NCBI RefSeq assembly: GCF_014198245.1
Contig: NZ_JACIHE010000024.1
Location: 35,981 to 99,980 of the forward strand
Length of the DNA: 64,000 bases
DNA from: Bradyrhizobium sp. cir1
GTDB lineage: Bacteria > Pseudomonadota > Alphaproteobacteria > Rhizobiales > Xanthobacteraceae
Reading direction: 5' to 3'
Shown here: one piece after another, positions 18,302 to 27,174 of the stretch
How the letters are laid out: each line of letters starts with the position of its first letter
Position numbering within the stretch: the first letter of the stretch is position 1
Translations under genes and position numbers: made by a program
Notes under the pieces: model-generated
What the model was told of the DNA's origin: nothing
Seen by the model: only the letters and a program-made list of their open reading frames with translations
Databases searched by the model: none

Positions 18302-19911
18302 GTGCGTTGCAGCGGCTTCGGCAGATCGCGCTTGCCATCATCCTCGCCTGGGGATGGAAGCGCGCCGTCATCGCCATGGCAGCCGGCGCGTTGTCGGTGC
18401 TGGCGCAGGCGCCGTTCAACCTCTTCCCGGTGCTGTTCATCACCTTTCCGGTGCTGGTCTGGCTGATCGACGGCACCGGCGCCGGACGATATGGTGGCAT
18501 CCCCGCCGCGGCGCTGACCGGCTACTGGTTCGGCCTCGGCTATTTCGTCCCCGGCCTCTACTGGATCGGCTACGCCTTCTTCGTCGACGCCGACATCTTC
18601 GCCTGGCTGACGCCGCTCGCGGTGCTGGGCCTGCCGGCCTATCTCTCGATCTTCACGGCGATCGGCTTTGCGCTGGCGCGCCTGCTCTGGACCAAGAACG
18701 CCACGCGCGTGCTTGCGCTCGCGGCAAGCCTCACCATCGCCGAATGGCTGCGCGGTCACGCGCTGACCGGCTTTCCCTGGAACGCGTTCGGCTATGCGCT
18801 GTCCGAGCCGCTGCCGCTGGCGCAGACCGCCTCGCTGATCGGCCTGTGGGGCATGACCTTCCTGACGGTTGCGATCTTTGCCAGCCCCGCGACGCTGATC
18901 GACCGCACGCCTGATCGCAGCATAACGTGGCGCGCACCGGCCGCGGCAATCGCGCTTCTGATTGTCATGAGCATCTTCGGCGCGATCCGCCTGTCGCTGC
19001 TTCCGACCACGATGGTATCAGGCGCCAAGCTGCGCCTGATGCAACCGAACCTGCAGCAGGACGCCAAGTTCAACTACGCCGCCAAGGCGGAGGTGATGAA
19101 GAAATACCTCGCGCTGTCGGACCGCGCCTCCGGGCCGCAATCGACCGGCGTGCGCGATGCCACCATCCTGATCTGGCCGGAATCCGCCTTCCCGTTCTTT
19201 CTGACTCGCGAAGCCGACGCGATGGCGCAAATCGCCGAGCTCTTGCCGAAGGGCACGGTGCTGATCACGGGGTCGGTGCGCGCGCCCGACCTGCCGCGGG
19301 GAACGCCGATCACGCGCGCCTACAATTCGATCTACGTGATCGATCACGACGGCAGCGTGCTCGCGGTCTACGACAAGTTGCACCTCGTGCCGTTCGGCGA
19401 GTTTCTTCCCTACCAGGAGTTGATGGAGAAGCTCGGTTTCGAGCAGCTGACGCGTGTGCGCGGCGGCTTCATCACCGGCAGCGTGCGGCATGCGCTGCCG
19501 GTCCCCACCGCACCATCGGCGCTGCCTCTGATCTGCTACGAAGCCATCTTTCCCGGTGAGGTGGCAGGACGCAACGAACGTCCGGGCTGGATCGTGAACC
19601 TCACCAATGACGGCTGGTTCGGCATCTCGACCGGTCCCTATCAGCATCTGGAGCAGGCGCGAATGCGCGCGATCGAGCTCGGATTGCCGCTGGTCCGCTC
19701 CGCCAATACCGGCATCTCCGCGGTGATCGATCCGGTCGGACGAACCGTCGCAAGCCTCGGTCTCGGCATCGAAGGCATTTTGGACGCAAACCTGCCCGCA
19801 GCCCTCCCGCCGACTGTCTATGCGCGCGTGGGTGACGTACCCGCTGCCATGCTCATTGCGGTGGCCGTGATACTCGCGGTCCGCCGGCGTGTTGCCAAAC
19901 GGCACCCCTGA
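18298..19911 (+). CDS. lnt: Apolipoprotein N-acyltransferase
   Basis: Inner-membrane enzyme adding the third acyl chain to lipoproteins. Membrane helices occupy about residues 1-220. The periplasmic nitrilase-like domain follows, with the catalytic triad visible as IWPESAF (Glu295), YDKLHLVPFGE (Lys360) and PLICYEAIF (Cys413). A last membrane helix lies near the C-terminus. Length is 537 aa. The GTG start overlaps the corC stop by 4 bp, which indicates coupling. Confidence 0.95.
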   Translation: MSALQRLRQIALAIILAWGWKRAVIAMAAGALSVLAQAPFNLFPVLFITFPVLVWLIDGTGAGRYGGIPAAALTGYWFGLGYFVPGLYWIGYAFFVDADIFAWLTPLAVLGLPAYLSIFTAIGFALARLLWTKNATRVLALAASLTIAEWLRGHALTGFPWNAFGYALSEPLPLAQTASLIGLWGMTFLTVAIFASPATLIDRTPDRSITWRAPAAAIALLIVMSIFGAIRLSLLPTTMVSGAKLRLMQPNLQQDAKFNYAAKAEVMKKYLALSDRASGPQSTGVRDATILIWPESAFPFFLTREADAMAQIAELLPKGTVLITGSVRAPDLPRGTPITRAYNSIYVIDHDGSVLAVYDKLHLVPFGEFLPYQELMEKLGFEQLTRVRGGFITGSVRHALPVPTAPSALPLICYEAIFPGEVAGRNERPGWIVNLTNDGWFGISTGPYQHLEQARMRAIELGLPLVRSANTGISAVIDPVGRTVASLGLGIEGILDANLPAALPPTVYARVGDVPAAMLIAVAVILAVRRRVAKRHP

Positions 19912-19944
19912 TCACGCCGTCGCCATCGAGGCGGCCGGAATCCT

Positions 19945-19971
19945 TTGACAACCGTAGTCCCACGGTTGACA
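19945..19971. promoter_or_regulatory. Inverted repeat and twin TTGACA upstream of the XRE gene
   Basis: CAACCGT (19949-19955) and ACGGTTG (19962-19968) form a perfect 7-bp inverted repeat with a 6-nt spacer. TTGACA occurs at 19945-19950 and again at 19966-19971, overlapping it. The position, about 165 bp before the XRE gene, suits an operator overlapping a promoter; binding is inferred, not shown. Confidence 0.45.
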
Positions 19972-20131
19972 GATTGCAGGCGGGTTCCTCATTCTGCACC
20001 CGCTGCGAAAGACAGTGGGCGTTGCTAAATTTCTCCGCAATGTTTCCCAATAACAGGGTTTGATTTTACGCTGCTGGCACCTGAGGCATTCCGGTTGATT
20101 GCGCTGAGGGTGGTGTTTGGAGGCTGAGGAA

Positions 20132-20545
20132 ATGTCGAAAGCGCCCAACCCTGTTGACAAATATGTCGGCAGCCGCGTGCGTATGCGTCGCATCATGTTG
20201 GGCATGAGCCAGGAAAAGCTCGGTGAAGCTTTGGGCCTGACGTTCCAGCAGATCCAGAAATACGAGAAGGGCACGAACCGGGTCGGCGCGAGCCGTATCC
20301 AGCAAATTGCCGAGATTCTTCAGGTCCCGGTGTCGTTCCTGTTCGAGGGCGGCCCGAGCGGCGTGCCGGGTCCGAACGGCTTCAGCGAAGGCGCCTCGCC
20401 TTCTTATGTTTCCGACTTCCTCGCGACCTCCGAGGGTCTCGCCTTGACCAAGGCGTTCACCCGAATCACCGATTCGAAGATGCGCCGCTCGATCGTCGAT
20501 CTCGTCGAGCAGATCGCGGCCCGCGAAGGCCCCGACAAGCGCTGA
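20132..20545 (+). CDS. XRE-family helix-turn-helix regulator (PraR/SinR-like)
   Basis: DNA-binding regulator with an N-terminal HTH_3 domain at about residues 15-70. SQEKLGEALGLTFQQIQKYE is the helix-turn-helix, followed by ILQVPVSFLFEG. The C-terminal half is short and helical and may dimerise. Length is 137 aa from ATG20132, with GAGGCTGAGGAA upstream. In rhizobia a regulator of this type at this location (after lnt) is PraR, tied to attachment and quorum sensing; that role is only by analogy. An inverted repeat upstream suggests autoregulation. Confidence 0.85.
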   Translation: MSKAPNPVDKYVGSRVRMRRIMLGMSQEKLGEALGLTFQQIQKYEKGTNRVGASRIQQIAEILQVPVSFLFEGGPSGVPGPNGFSEGASPSYVSDFLATSEGLALTKAFTRITDSKMRRSIVDLVEQIAAREGPDKR

Positions 20546-20662
20546 CGCGCACCAGCTCAATCCGATTTGAGGCTGCGCCAAATCTGGCCTATGTCGTCAT
20601 TTGCGGCCGCGTATTGACGCGCGCCCTCCCGGATGATGCGATTCAAAGGCATAGATGCGCCC

Positions 20663-21790
20663 ATGACGAACTCCAACTGGTTCGATACCCAAACTATTCT
20701 CGACGGCATCCGGCGCTGGGTGGAGATCGAGACGCCGACGGAAGCCCCTGAACAGGTCAACCGGCTGGTGTCGCTGGTCGCGGATCAATACCGCGATCTG
20801 CCCGTCACGCTCGAGCGCGTCGCCGGCGTCGACGGCTGCGGCGATCATCTTCTGGCCCGCTCGACCTGGGGGCAGGAGCAGCCGGGCATCCTGGTGTTGA
20901 GTCATCTCGATACCGTTCATCCGCTGGGCTTCATCGAGCGCCTGCCGTTCAAGGTCGAGGGCGACAGCGCGTTCGGCCCCGGCATCTACGACATGAAGGG
21001 CGGCGCCTACATCGCCCATCACGCATTTGCCGCACTCTGCGCCGACGGCAAGCGTTCGCCGCTCGGCGTCACCCACATGTTCACCTCCGACGAGGAAATC
21101 GGCAGCCCCACCTCGCGTGCACTGATCGAGCAGGAAGGACGCAAGGCCAAATACGTGCTGGTGACGGAACCGGCGCGCGACGGCGGCAAGATCGTCACCG
21201 GACGCAAGGGCGTCGGACGCTTCGAGGTGTTCATCAAGGGCGTGCCGGCGCATGCCGGCTCGCGGCCCGAAGACGGCCGCAGCGCCATCCGCGAGCTCGC
21301 CAACATCATCCACGCGCTGGAGGGAATGAACGACCTGAAGCGCGGCGTCACCGTCAATGTCGGCGTGGTGCGCGGCGGCACGCGCCCCAACGTGACACCG
21401 GAAGAGGCCTATGCCGAAATCGACCTGCGCGTTCCGAGCTTCACCGACGCGGACGAATTCGTCGGCAAGATTCTTGGACTGAAATCGAAGACGGACGGCG
21501 TCACGGTCACGGTCACGGGCGAACTCAATCGTCCTCCCTACGAGAAGGGCAATGCGGGCGCCTCGCTCTACGAGCACGCCAAAGCGCTCGCCAACGAGAT
21601 CGGCTTCGAGCTGATCGACACCTATACCGGCGGCGGCTCGGACGGCAATTTCACCGCTCCCCACACCGGCACGCTCGACGGGCTTGGCGTCGACGGCAAG
21701 GGCGCGCACACCCATTATGAGCAGCTTTATGTCTCCTCGCTCAAACCGCGCGCGCGGCTGCTCTATCGACTGTATCAGACGCTGCGATGA
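20663..21790 (+). CDS. M20-family metallopeptidase (glutamate carboxypeptidase-like)
   Basis: Zinc exopeptidase of the ArgE/DapE/CPG2 group. Metal ligands are visible in VLSHLDTVHPLG (His, Asp), GPGIYDMKGG (bridging Asp), FTSDEEIGS (catalytic Glu and ligand) and, at the C-terminus, GVDGKGAHTHYEQ. The dimerisation domain GVGRFEVFIKGVPAHAGSRPE lies in between. Length is 375 aa; no signal peptide is seen. Its stop overlaps the trmB ATG. The substrate (folate-type glutamates or a peptide) is unknown. Confidence 0.87.
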   Translation: MTNSNWFDTQTILDGIRRWVEIETPTEAPEQVNRLVSLVADQYRDLPVTLERVAGVDGCGDHLLARSTWGQEQPGILVLSHLDTVHPLGFIERLPFKVEGDSAFGPGIYDMKGGAYIAHHAFAALCADGKRSPLGVTHMFTSDEEIGSPTSRALIEQEGRKAKYVLVTEPARDGGKIVTGRKGVGRFEVFIKGVPAHAGSRPEDGRSAIRELANIIHALEGMNDLKRGVTVNVGVVRGGTRPNVTPEEAYAEIDLRVPSFTDADEFVGKILGLKSKTDGVTVTVTGELNRPPYEKGNAGASLYEHAKALANEIGFELIDTYTGGGSDGNFTAPHTGTLDGLGVDGKGAHTHYEQLYVSSLKPRARLLYRLYQTLR

Positions 21791-22497
21791 GCGAGCGCAA
21801 GTCAGACCCCGAGCGCGACGACAGCGAGCGCGCCTTCTTCGGGCGCCGCAAGGGCCACAAGCTCAGGCAGCACCAGGCCGAGCTGATCGATCATCTGCTG
21901 CCGCATCTTGCGCTCGACATCGCGGGCGCAGCGCCGGCGGATGCAAGCGAGATCTTCGATCCCGCAGCCGATGATGTGCGGCTCGAGATCGGCTTCGGCG
22001 GCGGCGAGCATCTCGCGGCCGAGGCGCAGGCTTTCGCCACGACCGGCTTTATCGGCTGCGAGCCCTATGTCAACGGCATGGCAAAAATCCTCGCGCAGAT
22101 CGAAGTCGCCAACATCGCCAACATCCGCCTGTTCGCGGGCGACGCCGCCGAGCTGCTGGCCTGGCTACCGAAGGCCTCGCTGTCGCGGATCGACCTGATC
22201 CATCCGGATCCCTGGCCGAAGCGGCGGCACTGGAAGCGGCGCTTCGTCCAGGACAGGACGATCGCCGCAATGGCGCGCGTGCTGAAGCCGGGCGGCGAAT
22301 TCCGCTTCGTCTGCGATATCGACGATTACTGCGCCTGGACGTTGTCGCATCTTGCGCGCTCGCCGGACTTCGTCTGGCTTGCCGAGCGCGCCGACGATTT
22401 CCGGCAACCATGGGCCGGCTACACCATGACGCGCTACGGCCGGAAAGCGGCGCGCGAAGGCCGCAAGACGGCTTATTTGCGGTTCAGGCGGGTGTAG
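21787..22497 (+). CDS. trmB: tRNA (guanine-N7-)-methyltransferase
   Basis: SAM-dependent methyltransferase forming m7G46 in tRNA. The SAM loop is LEIGFGGGEHLAAEA, and the catalytic/tRNA-contact signature is LIHPDPWPKRRHWKRRF. Length is 236 aa. The start ATG overlaps the preceding peptidase stop (ATGA), so the two are translationally coupled. rimP and nusA follow on the same strand after a converging gene. Confidence 0.95.
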   Translation: MSERKSDPERDDSERAFFGRRKGHKLRQHQAELIDHLLPHLALDIAGAAPADASEIFDPAADDVRLEIGFGGGEHLAAEAQAFATTGFIGCEPYVNGMAKILAQIEVANIANIRLFAGDAAELLAWLPKASLSRIDLIHPDPWPKRRHWKRRFVQDRTIAAMARVLKPGGEFRFVCDIDDYCAWTLSHLARSPDFVWLAERADDFRQPWAGYTMTRYGRKAAREGRKTAYLRFRRV

Positions 22498-22499
22498 TT

Positions 22500-22577
22500 G
22501 TCATTCCGGGGCGATGCGCAGCATCGAACCCGGAATCTCGAGGTTCCGGGTTCACGCTTCGCGCGCCCCGGAACGAC
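22500..22577. repeat. Dispersed palindromic repeat, family CCGGAATCT
   Basis: The ends GTCATTCCGGGGC and GCCCCGGAACGAC differ at one position, and CCCGGAATCTCG/CGAGGTTCCGGG lie inside. Third copy of the element seen at 11431 and 13993. It separates trmB from a convergent gene. Confidence 0.78.
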
Positions 22578-22586
22578 CGAAAGCAT

Positions 22587-23669
22587 TCAAATCGTCTGCC
22601 GGTTGCGCCAGAAATTCACGACGCGCTCGGCCGTCGTCGGCATCAGACGCGTAAAGTTCATGCGCGCGGCCTCGATGTCGGCATCAGCAGGCGTACGATT
22701 GGGGCCGTACCAGAGCAGGATCAGCGCGCGCACCGTGGGCCAGCCGAGATTGAGCACGCGGCCGAGGATCAGAATCGGATCGTAGCGGTCGCCCCCGATC
22801 AGGCGGTCGAGAATCGAAATGCGGATGCCGGCCATCGCCGAAAGCGATGCGATCGATTCCTCGTATTTGTGCGCCTTGGCGAAGCCGAGCAGCGCGCTCT
22901 CGCCGAGATGGCCTTCGCGATGCAAGGTAAGCACCGTGCGCTGGGCCGCGGAGAAATCGCGTCGCGGTCCCGGCGGCAGCGCAGCCTCCTCGATCGCCGC
23001 CATCGCACGCTTGATCTCGACCTGGCGCACGGGATTGACCACGCTGGAGAGGCGGCGGCGGATGACGTCGAGCGTGCCGTTGAGAAGCTCCTTCAGGTGC
23101 TCGCCGGAGAGATCGCTGCGCTGGCCGATCTTGAGCGTCAGCACGCCGTCCTGCGCGGCGCGCTTGATCAGCTCGGAATAGCTGCCCGGCGAGAACATCG
23201 CGCCGGCATTGCCCGCGGCGCGACGCACGACATCGCGATCGCCGCGCTCGACCAGCACGTCGGTGACGACGGCCGGCAAGACGGGGCGCTCCGTCATCGC
23301 CAGCAGATGGCCCTGGCCCTTCAGCCGCGCGATCTCGACGAGAGCGGCGTCATCGAGCACGGGCGAGCGGCGCAGCACGGGACCTGCCACCATGATCTCG
23401 TTTTCGCGCGCGAACTGGTTCACCAGATGCGGCGGCGCGTTGTTCAGGCGCGAGAAGCGCTCGGCGAGATCGATGCGCGAGGCGAGCTCGGCATGTGGAA
23501 CGAGATCGATCAGGAGATCGTCGAAGAGATCGATCAGCTCGGGACCGAGCCTCGTGGGATCCTGGAAGAACAGCCCGGCGATGGCACGCGCAATCTCGCC
23601 GCGACGGCGGGGGTCGCCGCGTTTGACGATAGCATCCAGTCCGGGAATGAGCGACGTGGCAGCGGTCAT
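22587..23669 (-). CDS. DUF2336 domain-containing protein
   Basis: A 360-aa protein, almost wholly alpha-helical by composition, with repeating helix pairs reminiscent of HEAT-like arrays. It resembles the alphaproteobacterial family DUF2336, which has no established function. No signal peptide or membrane helix is visible. It lies alone on the minus strand between trmB and the rimP operon, and its start faces the rimP leader, so the 360 bp between them hold divergent promoters. Confidence 0.75.
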   Translation of the reverse strand: MTAATSLIPGLDAIVKRGDPRRRGEIARAIAGLFFQDPTRLGPELIDLFDDLLIDLVPHAELASRIDLAERFSRLNNAPPHLVNQFARENEIMVAGPVLRRSPVLDDAALVEIARLKGQGHLLAMTERPVLPAVVTDVLVERGDRDVVRRAAGNAGAMFSPGSYSELIKRAAQDGVLTLKIGQRSDLSGEHLKELLNGTLDVIRRRLSSVVNPVRQVEIKRAMAAIEEAALPPGPRRDFSAAQRTVLTLHREGHLGESALLGFAKAHKYEESIASLSAMAGIRISILDRLIGGDRYDPILILGRVLNLGWPTVRALILLWYGPNRTPADADIEAARMNFTRLMPTTAERVVNFWRNRQTI

Positions 23670-24031
23670 GAAAACGCAAACTCGTACAGGGCACGCCGCG
23701 GGTGCGCCCTTGGTCCAAGCCGCCCCACAATCAGAGAATTTAGGCCCCGGAAATGAAAGAAGCGTTGCGCGGGAGACCGCGAATCGGGCGCAAAAAGCCT
23801 CGCCTGGCCTGCGATGGGCCTTGTCCGGGAGGGCGGAAAGGGCTATATGAGCGCCAATTCATCTTCTCATACGATCCGCGTAGTGAGAGTGGGCCCGAAA
23901 GGACCCGCTCTTTTTTATTACCTGAACGCGGGTTGGTGGAAGATCCGGCCCGACGCGCTGTCGGGAGAGTTCCCCAAGCGGGCTTTGACATCGTAACCAA
24001 GCCTTAACCATCGAGCGCCTTGACCCTGGAT
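23670..24031. promoter_or_regulatory. Leader region of the rimP-nusA operon
   Basis: 362 bp without a convincing gene. It holds the promoters of the divergent DUF2336 gene and of the rimP operon, plus a terminator-like hairpin at 23886-23916. Two short open frames pass through it (from 23753 and 23814), but both run across the hairpin and look like chance. Confidence 0.55.
23886..23916 (+). terminator. Rho-independent terminator-like hairpin in the rimP leader
   Basis: GAGTGGGCCC (23887-23896), a GAAA loop, and GGACCCGCTC (23901-23910) form a stem with one G-U pair and one mismatch. T6 follows immediately, and A23886 pairs with the first T. It lies about 115 bp upstream of rimP on the same strand, so it is placed as an attenuator rather than an end-of-gene terminator. 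Confidence 0.75.
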
Positions 24032-24784
24032 ATGACCGAACCGAACACTGGTTCCACGGATGCCGAATTGCTGGCCGAGCCGCGGCTCGTGGTCGAGCCG
24101 GGCGTGGCGGCGCGGGTGTCTGCGGTCGCAGCCCCGGTGCTTGAGGGCATGGGCTACCGCCTGGTGCGGATCCGCATTTCCGGGGAAGCTGGCTGCACCG
24201 TGCAGATCATGGCCGAGCGGCCGGACGGCTCGATGCAGCTCGAGGATTGCGAGGCGATCTCACGGGCGCTCTCGCCCGTGCTCGATGTCGCCGACCCCAT
24301 CGACCGCGCCTATCGCCTCGAGATCTCCTCGCCGGGAATCGACCGCCCCCTGGTGCGGCGCTCCGACTTCGAGCGTTATTCCGGGCATCTGGTGAAGGTC
24401 GAGATGGCGGTCGCGCATGAGGGGCGCAAGCGGTTCCGCGGCACGCTCGGTGCCGTCGATGGCGACCGCGTCCATCTGCATCGCGACGACGTCAAAGCGG
24501 GCGACGATGCCGACGTTCTCCTGACGATGGAGGATATCGGCGAGGCCCGGCTGGTGCTGACCGACGAGCTGATTGCCGAATCCATGCGCCGCGGCAAGGC
24601 CGAGGCGCGCGAGATGCGCCGCAATCTGGGTCTTGAGCCGCCGCAGGCGCCGCACGCGAAAATTAGCGAAAAAACCACCAAAAACACCAAGCCGAAAAAG
24701 AAGCCGGCCCCGACCAATACGAAGAAACATCGCCTTGCCGCCGAACGTGCGCGGCGCGGCGAGATCGAGCCTGAAGGAGACTAG
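24032..24784 (+). CDS. rimP: Ribosome maturation factor RimP
   Basis: Cytoplasmic factor for 30S subunit assembly. The N-terminal alpha/beta domain has ISPGIDRPL in the form SSPGIDRPLVRR, a family hallmark, after LEDCEAISRALSP. The C-terminal SH3-like domain follows (FRGTLGAVDGDRV). A Lys/Pro-rich tail of about 50 residues extends it to 250 aa, longer than the 150 aa of E. coli but common in rhizobia. ATG24032 is preferred over TTG24020. First gene of the nusA-infB operon. Confidence 0.93.
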   Translation: MTEPNTGSTDAELLAEPRLVVEPGVAARVSAVAAPVLEGMGYRLVRIRISGEAGCTVQIMAERPDGSMQLEDCEAISRALSPVLDVADPIDRAYRLEISSPGIDRPLVRRSDFERYSGHLVKVEMAVAHEGRKRFRGTLGAVDGDRVHLHRDDVKAGDDADVLLTMEDIGEARLVLTDELIAESMRRGKAEAREMRRNLGLEPPQAPHAKISEKTTKNTKPKKKPAPTNTKKHRLAAERARRGEIEPEGD

Positions 24785-24786
24785 CC

Positions 24787-26397
<1,611 letters not shown>

Positions 26398-26420
26398 GGG
26401 CGACGGAGGATGTCGCCCGG

Positions 26421-27104
26421 ATGCTCGCCAGCACTGACAGCGAACTCGACCATGGGCCGCGGACCGAAAGGTCCGCGACCATGCGGATGTGCGCGGTCAG
26501 CCGGCAGGTCCGGCCGATCGACGAGCTGATCCGCTTCGTCGTCTCGCCGCAGGGCGACATAGTTCCCGATCTCAAGCGCAAGCTGCCCGGACGCGGCATG
26601 TGGGTCACCGCCTCGCGCGAGGTGGTTGCGGAAGCCGTGCGGCGTCACCAATTTAGCAAGGCCTTCAAGCGCGAGCTGCGCATCCCTCAGACGCTTCCCG
26701 CCGATATCGAGGCGCTCCTCGTCAGGAGCGTGACGGAAGCCCTTGGAATCGCTGCCAAGGCGGGCCAGGTTGTGGCCGGCTTCGGTAAGGTCGAGAGCGC
26801 CCTGCGGGAAGGCACGGCCGAGGTCCTGATCCACGCCAGTGACGGGGCTGCGGACGGAATCCGCAAATTGGACATGCTGGCGCGTCAAAATGCCGGAAAT
26901 CGCGGCGCCAAGCCGCAGATTCCCGTCGTCACCGCACTGAAATCGTTAGAATTGGATTTGGCACTGACCCGGTCAAATGTGATACATGCTGCGCTGCTCG
27001 CGGGCCCGGCGAGCAGGTCATTCCTGTCACGTAGCCAGATGCTGGTCCGATACCGGATGGCGGACGATGACAAGACTGCCGAAAAGCACGGCCAGGATTT
27101 CTGA
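26421..27104 (+). CDS. ylxR: YlxR-type RNA-binding protein fused to an L7Ae-like domain
   Basis: Two small RNA-binding modules in one chain. The YlxR (DUF448) part covers about residues 20-100, with MRMCAVSRQ and LPGRGMWVT. An L7Ae/L30e-like part follows at about 105-200, with GIAAKAGQVVAGFGKVESAL, typical of YlxQ-like proteins. In Firmicutes ylxR and ylxQ are separate genes between nusA and infB; here they are a single 227-aa protein in the same slot, an arrangement usual in alphaproteobacteria. The short C-terminal tail is polar. The exact role is not established in this group. Confidence 0.88.
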   Translation: MLASTDSELDHGPRTERSATMRMCAVSRQVRPIDELIRFVVSPQGDIVPDLKRKLPGRGMWVTASREVVAEAVRRHQFSKAFKRELRIPQTLPADIEALLVRSVTEALGIAAKAGQVVAGFGKVESALREGTAEVLIHASDGAADGIRKLDMLARQNAGNRGAKPQIPVVTALKSLELDLALTRSNVIHAALLAGPASRSFLSRSQMLVRYRMADDDKTAEKHGQDF

Positions 27105-27174
27105 GAGACAACGACGAACCGATCTGACGGTGCGGCAACGCACAACACTGATAAATCAGGATTAGGACTGCTGA

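Noticed and set aside
23753..24007. Small open frames inside the rimP leader (from 23753 and 23814)
   Set aside because: Both run through the hairpin and T-run at 23886-23916 and show no domain or good ribosome site.
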